From JBDTNQ01 sp039933635 (GTDB taxonomy: Bacteria; Acidobacteriota; Vicinamibacteria; Vicinamibacterales; SCN-69-37): 31,494 bases of DNA. Below the pieces are notes generated by a model. It saw only the letters and a list, made by a program, of their open reading frames with translations. It had not been told where the DNA came from and searched no databases. The stretch covers positions 1 through 31,494 of the forward strand of contig JBDTNQ010000044.1 of the NCBI GenBank assembly GCA_039933635.1. The letters are read 5' to 3'. A program made the translations under genes and the position numbers. Positions 1 through 8,440 of the stretch are shown here, one piece after another. Every line of letters starts with the position of its first letter. Positions within the stretch are counted from its first letter, which is position 1.

Positions 1-677
1 GTGCCGATGCACAGCAGCACGTCGTGCGGCTGCTGATCGGTCTGCCGCAGATAGTGCACGTCGTTCGTGCACACGAGCGGCATCTCGAGATCGCGGGCGA
101 TGGGGAGAAGACCGGTGTTGACGACACGCTGTTCAGGCAGGCCCTGGTTCTGCATCTCCAGGAAGAAGTTGCCCGCGCCAAGAATGTCGCGATAGACCGC
201 GGCCGCGTCGAGCGCCTTGCGCGCCTGGTCCGTCCGGATGCCGGTCGCGACCTCGCCCTTCAGGCAGCTGCTCAGGCCAATCAGGCCGCGGCTGTGCTGC
301 GCGAGCAGCGCCTTGTCGATGCGCGGCTTGTAATAGAACCCATCCGTGTACCCCGCCGATACCAGCTTGATGAGGTTGTGAAACCCTTCGTTCGTCTCGG
401 CAAGCAGTACCAGGTGATTCGCGGTTTCGCCGGGCGTGCCGGACTTGTCCGTGCGCGCGCCGGGGGCCACGTAGACTTCGCAGCCGAGGATCGGCTTGAC
501 GCCACGCTTTCGGGCCTCGTCGTGGAAACTGACGGCCGAGAACATGTTCCCATGCTCGGTGACCGCCACAGCGGGCATCTTCAGCTGCGCGGCACGATCG
601 AGCAGCTCGCCGATGCGGCAGGCGCCGTCGAGCAACGAGAACTCGGTGTGCAGGTGCAGGTGAACGAACTCGTTCAT
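1..677 (-). CDS. dnaE: DNA polymerase III alpha subunit, N-terminal part (runs off window)
   Basis: Replicative polymerase catalytic subunit. Reading the minus strand from ATG at 677 gives about 225 codons and the frame is still open at base 1, so only the N-terminal PHP domain is present and the polymerase palm is outside the window. Visible PHP signatures are HLHTEFSLLDG (residues 8-18) and TEHGNMF (40-46; most DnaE proteins have TDHGNMF), followed by the usual CEVYVAPG, YTDGFYYKPRID, LSSCLKGEV and NDVHYL stretches. The ATG overlaps the guaA stop codon (ATGA, 4 bp), so dnaE is translationally coupled to guaA. Identity is very secure from these signatures; DnaE versus DnaE2/ImuC cannot be fully excluded from the N-terminus alone. 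Confidence 0.95.
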   Translation of the reverse strand, partial: MNEFVHLHLHTEFSLLDGACRIGELLDRAAQLKMPAVAVTEHGNMFSAVSFHDEARKRGVKPILGCEVYVAPGARTDKSGTPGETANHLVLLAETNEGFHNLIKLVSAGYTDGFYYKPRIDKALLAQHSRGLIGLSSCLKGEVATGIRTDQARKALDAAAVYRDILGAGNFFLEMQNQGLPEQRVVNTGLLPIARDLEMPLVCTNDVHYLRQTDQQPHDVLLCIG

Positions 678-2209
678 TCCCACTCGATCGTCGCCGGGGG
701 CTTGGAGCTGATGTCGTACACGACGCGATTGATGCCGCGCACTTCATTGACGATGCGCGACGAGATCGTGCCGAGCAGGTCGTGCGGCAAGCGTGCCCAA
801 TCCGCCGTCATGCCGTCCCGGCTCTCGACGGCCCGCACCGCCACGGTGAACTCGTAGGTGCGCCCATCGCCCATGACGCCGACGCTCTGGACGGGCAGCA
901 GGACCGCGAATGACTGCCACAGGCGGCGATACCAACCCGCCTTGCGAATTTCGTCCACCACGATGGCATCGGCGCGCCGCAGCAGATCCAGGCGCTCCCG
1001 CGTGATCGGTCCCAGGAGGCGCACCGCCAGCCCGGGGCCCGGGAACGGCTGGCGCCAGACGAACTCGTCGTCGAGGCCCAGGGTGGTACCGACCACGCGC
1101 ACTTCGTCCTTGAACAACTCGCGCAGCGGTTCCACCAGCTTGAACCGCATCCGATCCGGCAGTCCGCCGACGTTGTGGTGACTCTTGATCACGACCGACG
1201 GCCCCGTCACGGATACGCTCTCGATGACATCGGGATAGAGCGTGCCTTGCGCGAGGAAATCGAACTCTCCGATCTCCTTTGCGCGCATTTCGAACACGTC
1301 GATGAACGCGGCTCCGATGATCTTGCGCTTCCGCTCGGGGTCGGTCACGCCTTCGAGCCGATCGAGAAAGAGGTCGGTCGCGTCCGCGCTGACAAGCGGG
1401 AGGCCCAGCCGGGCGAAGCGCGTGCGAATCTGCTCGGCCTCGTTCAGCCGCAATAAGCCGTTGTCCACGAAGATGCAGGTCAGCCGATCGCCGATGGCCT
1501 TGTGAAGCAGCACCGCGGCCACCGTCGAATCGACTCCACCGGACAGGCCGCAGACCACACGCCCGTCCCCAACCTGCGCGCGAATCCGGCCAATCGTCTC
1601 GTCCACGAACGACGCCATCGTCCAGTCGCCGCGGCAGCCACAGACCCGATAGGCGAAGTTCCTAAGGATGTTCGTGCCCGATTCGGTGTGCGCCACCTCC
1701 GGGTGGAACAGCAGACCGTATAGCCGCCGCGACGAATCCTGCATGGCCGCCACCGGCGCGTTCGGCGAGGTGGCAACCACCTCAAAGCCGGCCGGCGTCC
1801 GCGCCACGAAGTCTCCGTGGCTGGCCCACACGCGCAAGGACGAGGGCAACTCGTGAAACAGGGAGCCCTCGTGCGACAGCGTGACCGTGGCATGCCCGTA
1901 TTCGCGGCTCGGGGCACTCCCCACCTCGCCGCCAAGGGTATGCGTCATCAGTTGCATCCCGTAGCAGATGCCAAGCGCCGGCACACCGAGTTCGAGAATC
2001 CGCGGATCCGACTGCGGCGCGCCCACGTCGGAGACGCTCCGGGGACCGCCCGAGAAGATGATGCCGGCCGGCTGGCGGCGCTCGATCTCATCGGCCGTGG
2101 TGGTCGGCGGGAGAATTTCCGAGTAGACCGACAGCTCACGCAACCGTCGTGCGATGAGTTGGGTGTACTGCGATCCGAAATCGAGAACGAAAATGGTTTG
2201 ATGTGTCAC
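674..2209 (-). CDS. guaA: GMP synthase (glutamine-hydrolysing)
   Basis: Converts XMP, ATP and glutamine to GMP in the cytoplasm, the last step of de novo guanine nucleotide synthesis. The start is placed at GTG 2209 (511 aa), because FVLDFGSQYTQ then sits at the family's normal distance from the N-terminus and a TATAAT box at 2268-2263 would leave a leader of about 45 nt. A GTG at 2248 would add 13 unconserved residues. Domains: class I glutamine amidotransferase with catalytic Cys82 (GICYGMQ) and His169/Glu171 (FHPE); ATP pyrophosphatase with P-loop SGGVDS (223-228); C-terminal dimerisation domain ending PPATIEWE. Length is normal for the family. The stop overlaps the dnaE start. The guaA-dnaE pairing is not a classical operon, but both feed DNA and nucleotide metabolism. 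Confidence 0.97.
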   Translation of the reverse strand: MTHQTIFVLDFGSQYTQLIARRLRELSVYSEILPPTTTADEIERRQPAGIIFSGGPRSVSDVGAPQSDPRILELGVPALGICYGMQLMTHTLGGEVGSAPSREYGHATVTLSHEGSLFHELPSSLRVWASHGDFVARTPAGFEVVATSPNAPVAAMQDSSRRLYGLLFHPEVAHTESGTNILRNFAYRVCGCRGDWTMASFVDETIGRIRAQVGDGRVVCGLSGGVDSTVAAVLLHKAIGDRLTCIFVDNGLLRLNEAEQIRTRFARLGLPLVSADATDLFLDRLEGVTDPERKRKIIGAAFIDVFEMRAKEIGEFDFLAQGTLYPDVIESVSVTGPSVVIKSHHNVGGLPDRMRFKLVEPLRELFKDEVRVVGTTLGLDDEFVWRQPFPGPGLAVRLLGPITRERLDLLRRADAIVVDEIRKAGWYRRLWQSFAVLLPVQSVGVMGDGRTYEFTVAVRAVESRDGMTADWARLPHDLLGTISSRIVNEVRGINRVVYDISSKPPATIEWE

Positions 2210-2261
2210 TGGCGATCGTGTGGACGCAAGGATCAGGCCGGAGGCCACGCGTGAACACCGC

Positions 2262-2268
2262 TATTATA
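2262..2268. promoter_or_regulatory. Shared -10 box of divergent guaA and PQQ-protein genes
   Basis: The ten bases 2261-2270 read CTATTATAAG on the plus strand and CTTATAATAG on the minus strand. On the minus strand this contains a perfect TATAAT (2268-2263) placed for guaA; on the plus strand TATTAT (2262-2267) lies 6 nt before the GTG at 2274. No convincing -35 hexamer is visible in either direction. This is the only AT-rich patch in the intergenic region, so the promoter assignment is fairly strong although the start sites are inferred. Confidence 0.6.
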
Positions 2269-2273
2269 AGCGT

Positions 2274-3611
2274 GTGTCCCTGTGGCGACGCACGAGATAT
2301 AGGGGTCTGCTCCTCGCGGTCGGGATTCTGCTACCCCTAGCGGCGCACGACCATGCGCAGGACGGGCAAACCGTTCCCCCGGCCGCTCCGCCACCAGTAA
2401 CCCCCGCGCCGGTCTCACCGACGCCACCGGTCTCGCCGGCCGCCCCCGCGAAGCCGACGCCGCCGACTGCGCCCCCGAAGGCGGCGCCAGCCTACACCAT
2501 CGAATGGAAGCGGGCGCTTGATTCCCGCGATCTCTCCGCCAAGGTCGTCGTCACGTCGACCGTTGTCGTCACCGCGGGCAACGTGTCGGTGATGCGCGCT
2601 TACGCGCGCGCGAACGGCGATGAACTGTGGGCGAGCGATCACGACGCGTGGCGCGGCCTGACGGCCGGTGAAGGTTTGATCTTCGGTGTCACGAAGGGCG
2701 CCATCGAAGCGCGCGACGAAACGACCGGTGCCGTGCGATGGACAACGTCGGTTACCGACGCGCTGCCGCACATCGTCGTCGAACGCGGCTGGCTGCTCGT
2801 CGCCGACGGCGGCGTGCTGACCGCCTATCGCGCGACCGACGGCAGCGTCGTCTGGCGCATCGACCTCGGGACACCCGTGACGACCACGCCAGCGGTCGGA
2901 GCCGTGGTGGTGCTGATCGGATTGTCGAGCCAGGAGATGGCCGCTGTCGATCTCAAGGCCGGGACGTTACTCTGGAAAGCGCCGCTGTCGGGCGTGGCAG
3001 AGCACGTGAGTCTGTCCGACCAGCGTTTCTTCGTCGCGCTGAACGGCGGGATGGCCTGCGCCTACGATCTCCCGCGCGGCACGCGACGGTGGTGCTACGA
3101 CTTCCACATTCCGCTGGTGGGCGCGCCCCTCATCGAAGGCAAAACGATCACGATCGCGCTCTTTGACAACACCATCCGCCGCCTCGATGCCGGGAACGGC
3201 GCCGTCCGGCGGCAGGACAAAATCGGTGCGCGGCCGGCGACGGCTCCCATCGCCACGAAACTCGGCACGCTCGTGCCCCTGACGGACGCCGAACTCGGCA
3301 TGTTCGCAGCAGACTTCAAGGCCCTGCCTCGAGTTCCGACCGCCAATCCCCTGGTGACCCAGGCTCTCGAGGACGTCTCCGTCATGGCGGATGCCAGTGC
3401 CATCGCGACGATCGCGGTCGCGCCGGGGGGGAGGCAGACGCTCGCCTTGTACAAACAGACACCACCGCCACCGGCTCCCGTTACGCCACCGGCCACCGCT
3501 CCCGCGAAAAGCGACGGTACTGCGTCTGGTACGCCGCCAGGCTCGCCAGCGACATCCCCTGAAACAGCAGCCCCCGCATCAACCACAGCGCCGCCTGCAA
3601 CGGCACCATGA
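2274..3611 (+). CDS. Exported PQQ-like beta-propeller repeat protein
   Basis: About 445 residues. The start is taken at GTG 2274, which begins a short basic stretch (RRTRYRG) followed by a hydrophobic core and a likely signal-peptidase site after AHDHA; an upstream in-frame GTG (2220) would bury this signal. After a proline/alanine-rich linker (roughly residues 30-70) come repeated beta-propeller blades with the PQQ-like signature of Gly-Glu/Asp and Trp spacing (for example NGDELWAS, TGAVRWTT, DGSVVWRID, AGTLLWKA, GTRRWCYD). Such domains (BamB-like) usually act as periplasmic scaffolds; no PQQ ligands are apparent, so an enzymatic role is not supported. The C-terminal 50 or so residues are again Pro/Ala/Thr-rich and lie antisense to the end of the neighbouring membrane-protein gene. 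Partner unknown. Confidence 0.8.
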   Translation: MSLWRRTRYRGLLLAVGILLPLAAHDHAQDGQTVPPAAPPPVTPAPVSPTPPVSPAAPAKPTPPTAPPKAAPAYTIEWKRALDSRDLSAKVVVTSTVVVTAGNVSVMRAYARANGDELWASDHDAWRGLTAGEGLIFGVTKGAIEARDETTGAVRWTTSVTDALPHIVVERGWLLVADGGVLTAYRATDGSVVWRIDLGTPVTTTPAVGAVVVLIGLSSQEMAAVDLKAGTLLWKAPLSGVAEHVSLSDQRFFVALNGGMACAYDLPRGTRRWCYDFHIPLVGAPLIEGKTITIALFDNTIRRLDAGNGAVRRQDKIGARPATAPIATKLGTLVPLTDAELGMFAADFKALPRVPTANPLVTQALEDVSVMADASAIATIAVAPGGRQTLALYKQTPPPPAPVTPPATAPAKSDGTASGTPPGSPATSPETAAPASTTAPPATAP

Positions 3612-4458
3612 CCAGGCCGACGAACGGCAAATACGCGATGGGCGTGAGTCCGGCCGTCGCAAGGATCGATGCCGCACCGGCGATGAGTTCCACGCCTCCA
3701 ATCACGCTGAAGATGCCAATCACCTGCCGGGCATCTTCCGTGACGAATCGGCGCAGGCGATCCAGGCCCGTGCGCACGGAACAATCGTCGGTGACGATCA
3801 CGACCCGAAGCAGGTCGTAGGCAAGGTTCGCCGCCGTGACGGCGACAATCCCCGTGCTCGTCGCGAGTAACACCAGGACAGGCCAGGCCGGTGTCCAGCG
3901 GGACCCGGCAGCCGCGTGTAGGCCCGAGGTCACCACCGCCACGTAGGCAAGACCGAGCACCGCGTAGACTAGGCCCAGGCCGACGGCGAGGACCACCGCG
4001 CGTCGCGCGAAGCGCTGCGCGCCGGCGATGACAGTAGCCAGATCGAAGCGATCCAGGTCGCGCAGGACCTCGGCATCGAACGGCTCATTCTGCACCTCAC
4101 CTGCGGAACGGTCGCCCTCCACGAATACCGTGAGCGTGCCGGCCTTGACGATAAAGGTGAGGGCCTCGCCGCCGATCGCCGTGACCGCCAGCGCGCCAAG
4201 GAACGCGAGGAGGGCAGCCGGCGATCCGGCAAGTGAGCCGAGCACGAGATCCGTGGTGGGACCGATCCCTTCGGCGACCACCGTGCGCAGGTCGGTGCCG
4301 ACGAGCGTTCCCACCATCAAGGCCCCGCCGAGCACGGGAATGCCGACCGCGACCTTGTAGACGGATTCGATCCCAAAGTCGATGAGGATCACGGGCCAGT
4401 TGGCCGCCGTGATCAATCCGCCACGCTTGAGCGCCGCGCGCAGCGGCAACGTGCCCAT
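3481..4458 (-). CDS. Multi-pass membrane protein of unknown function
   Basis: 325 residues with about six hydrophobic segments (approximately 20-53, 78-112, 152-178, 191-223, 244-268, 272-298) and a basic cytoplasmic-looking C-terminus (YRRFSRERW). I do not recognise the family. There is a charged loop around residues 113-150 (EGDRSAGEVQNE, LRDLDRFDL) and no catalytic motif. The ATG at 4458 is preceded at 4489-4494 by TATACT on the same strand. The gene is convergent with the PQQ-like gene and overlaps its end by 131 bp; both frames look intact. Nothing in the neighbourhood assigns a function. Confidence 0.75.
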   Translation of the reverse strand: MGTLPLRAALKRGGLITAANWPVILIDFGIESVYKVAVGIPVLGGALMVGTLVGTDLRTVVAEGIGPTTDLVLGSLAGSPAALLAFLGALAVTAIGGEALTFIVKAGTLTVFVEGDRSAGEVQNEPFDAEVLRDLDRFDLATVIAGAQRFARRAVVLAVGLGLVYAVLGLAYVAVVTSGLHAAAGSRWTPAWPVLVLLATSTGIVAVTAANLAYDLLRVVIVTDDCSVRTGLDRLRRFVTEDARQVIGIFSVIGGVELIAGAASILATAGLTPIAYLPFVGLVMVPLQAALWLMRGLLFQGMSLASLAAYQTQYRRFSRERWPVA

Positions 4459-4463
4459 AACAT

Positions 4464-4481
4464 GCCGGCAGGGTTGCCGGC
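4464..4481 (-). promoter_or_regulatory. Hairpin in the 5' leader of the membrane-protein gene
   Basis: The minus strand reads GCCGGCA, a four-base loop ACCC, then TGCCGGC: a 7-bp GC-rich stem ending six bases before the ATG at 4458. It would sit inside the leader of a transcript from the TATACT box at 4494-4489 and could mask ribosome access. It could also be chance in GC-rich DNA. Confidence 0.3.
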
Positions 4482-4488
4482 CGCGGGA

Positions 4489-4494
4489 AGTATA
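4489..4494 (-). promoter_or_regulatory. -10 element (TATACT) for the membrane-protein gene
   Basis: TATACT on the minus strand, one mismatch from TATAAT, about 30 nt upstream of the ATG at 4458. No good -35 hexamer is visible at 16-18 bp spacing. Confidence 0.45.
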
Positions 4495-4507
4495 GCAGCC
4501 GCCTTTT

Positions 4508-4516
4508 TGCTATCCT
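4508..4516 (+). promoter_or_regulatory. Extended -10 element for the sensor kinase gene
   Basis: TGCTATCCT fits the extended -10 pattern TGn plus a TATAAT-like hexamer, and follows a run of five T. It would start transcription about 60 nt before the kinase GTG at 4583. Confidence 0.4.
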
Positions 4517-4582
4517 CGCAAGACGCCTTGCGCGCGTGCTGCCGCGGCTCGTCCGGCGGCATCCGGCTCGTGCGACCACGTC

Positions 4583-7500
4583 GTGCCCTTGCCCTCTCGT
4601 CTGGTGGCCGTCGCCCTCGCGCTCACTGCGTGCCTCGCGGCGGGCGGCGCGGCGTGGGAACTGTTCGCGTTCGGGCCGAGTGCGGCGGCGACGGCTGCGC
4701 GCGTCGAACGTGAAGTTCGCGAAACCGTCAGCGAACGCGCGGGCGAGGTCGAGTCGCTGGCCCGCCGTGTCGTCCGCGAGGGTGAGCTGATTGCAGCCGC
4801 CTCGGCCTCGCGCGACAGGCTCCCCGCCCTCTTCGACCGACTCCTCACGCTGGCCGAGCCGGTAGACCAACACGGCGTCGCGGTGACGCTCTACGTGCCA
4901 GACGGACCGGCCAATTCGTACCGGGTGCTCGCCTGGAGCGACGGGCCGGGCGAGAAGAACCTCGCGCCGGAACGGCTCGCAGGACCCGCCACCCTCTTCA
5001 TCGCCCCTGGTCACGCCGGCATGCGGATGGTCTTCGTGGACCCGGTCGAGTACGCCGGCCGCCGCGTCGCCGTCGCGGTTGCCGAAACAGTCATCGCGAC
5101 GACATCCTCCGGCCCAAACCCGGAGCGATTGCTGGCGACGTCGTTCGGTCCGGTCTCCCTGACCGAGCAGTACGCGAGCACGCGTGAAGAGGTCTTGTCG
5201 TCCGACACCTTCGCGATCGCCAGCGCCACCGGCGCTCCCCTGCTCGAGATCCACGTGAACGCTGCCGACTTGGCGGGTCGCCGAACCGCGTTCCGGCATC
5301 GGGTGTTGGCCGTCGCGATGCTACCCCTCGTTGCGCTTGCCGGCCTGCTCGCCTTCCCACTGATTCAGCGTCGGCGTCGCGCCCTGTATCTGGGCGAGTG
5401 GCTGACCTGGACCGTGCTGGCGGGGGGGGCGGTCTCGCTGTCAGCCGCTGGGCTGATCCTGGCGAACCGATTCGCCCGGCCACCGGTCGATCTGCGCCCG
5501 CTCATCATCGCCAGCTGGTGCTGGGCCCTTGCGGCAGTTGGGCCCGGCGGATGCTGGTGGCGCCGGCTGAAGCGGCGCCGCGCCGCGCCCGAGCCGGTGC
5601 GCTTCATCGTTGAGCAGTTCGCTGCGGGGGCACTGCTTGCCGCGGCCGTCGCAGGCATGACCCGGCTGACCGCGGCCCTCATCACGCCCGCCATGCTCGA
5701 CGAGGGCCAGTCGGTGTTGTTTCCGTTCGATCCGCACAGGCTGGTATCTGTCGGAACCTTGCTGATAGCGGAGCTCGCCGTGAGCTGGGCTGTTGGATCC
5801 ATCCTGGCTGGATGCGCGTTCCGTTGGCGGCTGACGATACGCCACCTGCGCGCCGCCATCGCCGCATGCCTGTGGACGGCGCCGACGGTTGCACTGCCCT
5901 GGCTGGACGGCGCCGCCATCGGTCCGGCTGCCCCGATGCTGACGATGGCCATTGCCGTCGTCGGGTTTGCGATTCTCGCCCCTTCGATCCGGCGACGTTA
6001 CCGACGCGCGTCCCAGGCCACGCGGCTGCTGCTCGCGTTCGCGGCGGTCCTGGCCCCGATGGCCGTCGCCTATCCCCTTTCGGCCACGACGTCCGACGCG
6101 CTGACGCGCCAGATCATCGAGGCGGACTATGCCCCGGCGATCGCGCGTCACCCCCAAGCCATGGGCGCGACGCTGGAGCGCGCACAGCAGGAAATCGATC
6201 GGCTGACGACGTTGGCGGATCTGCTGTCGGGCCCTCCCGGTGATACGCAGCCGGCTTTCCTCGTCTGGAGCCAGACCAGCCTGTCCCAGTCGCGCGTGGT
6301 CTCCGACGTGGAGCTGTACGGTCCAGGCGGCGCGCTCGTCTCGCGGTTCGCGCTCAACCTGCCCGAGTACGTCTACCGCACCGATCTGCAGACGTGGCAG
6401 GGGCACAACTGCACCTGGGAGGTCTTTGGCGAGAGACGGCCGTTTGGCGCAGAACAGCGGAGCATGTTCCACGCCGAACGCGGGGTTTGCGATGCGACCG
6501 GCCACGTCATTGGCGGCCTCGTGGTTCACGTCGCCAGAGATGACTATGAGGCGCTGCCGTTCATCTCGTCTCCCAACCCGTACTACGACGTCCTCGGTCT
6601 GGACGCGGCGACCACGTCGCCCACGCGACTCCCGGATCTCAAGGTGGCCGTCTACGGCTGGGGACTTCAGCCCCTGTTCACATCGGGCACCGTGCCGTGG
6701 CCCATCAGCCAGGACATCTTCGATCGTCTGTACAACCCCGCTACGCCGTTCTGGCTGACCGTCCCGGCCGAACCGTCGCCGTACCACGTCTACTTCTCGC
6801 AGAATCGCGACGGCGTGTATGCGTTCGGCTATCGAGAGGCCACGCTGGTCGATCACGCCACGCGACTGGCGGAGATCACGGCGCTGGCGGCCGGGCTGTT
6901 CGTGGCACTCCAGGTCGCGGCCCTGCTCTACGCGCCCTTGACCCGGCAGCCACGTGCGCCGATGCGGGTGCTGTTCCAGGAGATCCGGACCAGCTTCTAT
7001 CGCAAGCTGTTTCTCTTCTTCGTCGCGGGCGCCGTCGTCCCCGTGCTCATCGCCGCGGTCGCCTTCGGCGCGTACACGACGACGCGATTCCGCGCCGACG
7101 TGGAGACCGAGGCGGCCGGCACGGTCACGGTCGCCCGTCGTGTCTTCGAGGAACTCACGGCCGCGACCGCACGCGCCTCGGATTCGGCCGCGCCCCGCGA
7201 CGTTGAAGATGACGTCATGGTGTGGATTCGCCAGGTCATCAACCAGGACGTCAATCTGTACGACGGATCCGAGCTGTCGGCCACGAGTCAGCGGGATCTC
7301 TACGATTCGGGCTTGTTGCCCACGCGCACGCCCGCGAGCGTCTACCACGCGATCGCGCTCCAGCGCCGTCCGACGTTTCTGGCGGAGGACCGTGTGGGTA
7401 GCCTGCAGTACCTCGTGGCCGCCGCGCCCGTGGTCGCGCGCGGGCGCGACAGCGTCCTGACCGTGCCGCTGGCGCCGCGTCAACGCGACATCGCGCGCGA

Positions 7501-8440
7501 AACGAACACGCTCTATCGCCGTGTGCTCGTCGGCGCCGTGATCGTCGTGTTGTTCGCCGCGCTACTCGGCGCGTCGCTGGCCAGCCGCGTGGCCGATCCG
7601 GTAGCGCGCCTCACGCGCGCCACGCGGCAAATCGCCGCCGGCCGGCTCGACGTGCGTGTCGCCGTGGAGAGCAGCGACGAATTGGGCCGCCTCGTCGACG
7701 ACTTCAACAGCATGGCCGGCACCCTCGCCTCTCAACAGGTCGAACTGGCGCGCGCAAATCAACTGAAGGCCTGGAGTGAAATGGCGCGCCAGGTCGCCCA
7801 CGAAATCAAGAATCCGCTGACGCCGATCCAGCTCGCCGCCGAACACCTGCGGCATGTGGACAGCGACCGTGGGCGTCCACTCGGTTCCATCGTTGAACAA
7901 TGCGTCGGGGCGATTCTGGGGCAGGTGCGGCTGTTGCGGCAGATCGCCTCGGAGTTCTCGACCTTCGCCGCCGAGCCGCCGTTGCGCCGCGACCGCGTGG
8001 CCCCCGCGGCCCTGCTGAGCGCGATCGTGCAGCCGTACCGCCTCGGGCTCGGTGATCGCATCGCCATCGACGTGGCTGTGCCGCCAGATCTGCCAGCGGT
8101 GTGGGCCGACGCCACGCTGCTGTCGCGCGCGATCACGAATCTCATCGAGAACGCCATCCAGGCGATGCCCTCCGGCGGGCGGCTCGCGATTCGCGCCGTG
8201 CACGCCCAGGACGCAGTCCGCATCGAGGTCGAAGATACGGGCGTCGGCATGGACGCGACCGCCCTCTCGCGCGCATTCGAACCGTACTTCTCGACCAAGA
8301 CGGGCGGATCGGGATTGGGGCTCGCGAACGCCAAACGGACCGTCGAGCGCCACGGCGGCACGCTCTCGATCGAGAGCGTGCTCGGTCAGGGGACGACGAT
8401 TACGCTGGTCCTGCCGCGGGCGGCGGATCTTCCCGGCTGA
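4583..8440 (+). CDS. Large NtrY-type membrane sensor histidine kinase (orphan)
   Basis: 1285 residues, far longer than ordinary sensor kinases. Layout by sequence: N-terminal helix (about 5-25); a first extracytoplasmic region to about 235; a cluster of roughly seven hydrophobic segments (about 240-510); a second extracytoplasmic region (about 515-750); a helix near 765-785, then another near 815-835; a third sensory region; a helix near 975-1000; HAMP (about 1000-1050, DPVARLTRATRQIAAG); HisKA with phospho-acceptor His1073 in ARQVAHEIKNPLTP; and HATPase_c with N box NLIENAIQAMPSGG, G1 EDTGVGMD and G2 GGSGLGLANAKRTVERHGG. The VAHEIKNPLTPIQLAAE block is typical of NtrY-like kinases. All catalytic boxes are intact. 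No response regulator gene is nearby, so the partner is elsewhere. The 3' end overlaps pssA by 41 bp, tail to tail. The GTG start has no strong Shine-Dalgarno sequence. Confidence 0.9.
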   Translation: MPLPSRLVAVALALTACLAAGGAAWELFAFGPSAAATAARVEREVRETVSERAGEVESLARRVVREGELIAAASASRDRLPALFDRLLTLAEPVDQHGVAVTLYVPDGPANSYRVLAWSDGPGEKNLAPERLAGPATLFIAPGHAGMRMVFVDPVEYAGRRVAVAVAETVIATTSSGPNPERLLATSFGPVSLTEQYASTREEVLSSDTFAIASATGAPLLEIHVNAADLAGRRTAFRHRVLAVAMLPLVALAGLLAFPLIQRRRRALYLGEWLTWTVLAGGAVSLSAAGLILANRFARPPVDLRPLIIASWCWALAAVGPGGCWWRRLKRRRAAPEPVRFIVEQFAAGALLAAAVAGMTRLTAALITPAMLDEGQSVLFPFDPHRLVSVGTLLIAELAVSWAVGSILAGCAFRWRLTIRHLRAAIAACLWTAPTVALPWLDGAAIGPAAPMLTMAIAVVGFAILAPSIRRRYRRASQATRLLLAFAAVLAPMAVAYPLSATTSDALTRQIIEADYAPAIARHPQAMGATLERAQQEIDRLTTLADLLSGPPGDTQPAFLVWSQTSLSQSRVVSDVELYGPGGALVSRFALNLPEYVYRTDLQTWQGHNCTWEVFGERRPFGAEQRSMFHAERGVCDATGHVIGGLVVHVARDDYEALPFISSPNPYYDVLGLDAATTSPTRLPDLKVAVYGWGLQPLFTSGTVPWPISQDIFDRLYNPATPFWLTVPAEPSPYHVYFSQNRDGVYAFGYREATLVDHATRLAEITALAAGLFVALQVAALLYAPLTRQPRAPMRVLFQEIRTSFYRKLFLFFVAGAVVPVLIAAVAFGAYTTTRFRADVETEAAGTVTVARRVFEELTAATARASDSAAPRDVEDDVMVWIRQVINQDVNLYDGSELSATSQRDLYDSGLLPTRTPASVYHAIALQRRPTFLAEDRVGSLQYLVAAAPVVARGRDSVLTVPLAPRQRDIARETNTLYRRVLVGAVIVVLFAALLGASLASRVADPVARLTRATRQIAAGRLDVRVAVESSDELGRLVDDFNSMAGTLASQQVELARANQLKAWSEMARQVAHEIKNPLTPIQLAAEHLRHVDSDRGRPLGSIVEQCVGAILGQVRLLRQIASEFSTFAAEPPLRRDRVAPAALLSAIVQPYRLGLGDRIAIDVAVPPDLPAVWADATLLSRAITNLIENAIQAMPSGGRLAIRAVHAQDAVRIEVEDTGVGMDATALSRAFEPYFSTKTGGSGLGLANAKRTVERHGGTLSIESVLGQGTTITLVLPRAADLPG

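Noticed and set aside
24..857. 277-codon plus-strand frame at the window start
   Set aside because: It overlaps dnaE and guaA antisense. The minus strand gives unmistakable DnaE PHP sequence.
2210..2248. N-terminal extension of guaA from GTG 2248
   Set aside because: It adds 13 residues without family resemblance and would leave a leader of only a few bases from the TATAAT box.
5441..7483. Open frame of 680 codons on the minus strand inside the kinase gene
   Set aside because: It lies wholly antisense to a protein with complete kinase motifs. It is rich in Arg/Gly/His/Asp with no domain pattern, as expected for GC-rich shadow frames.
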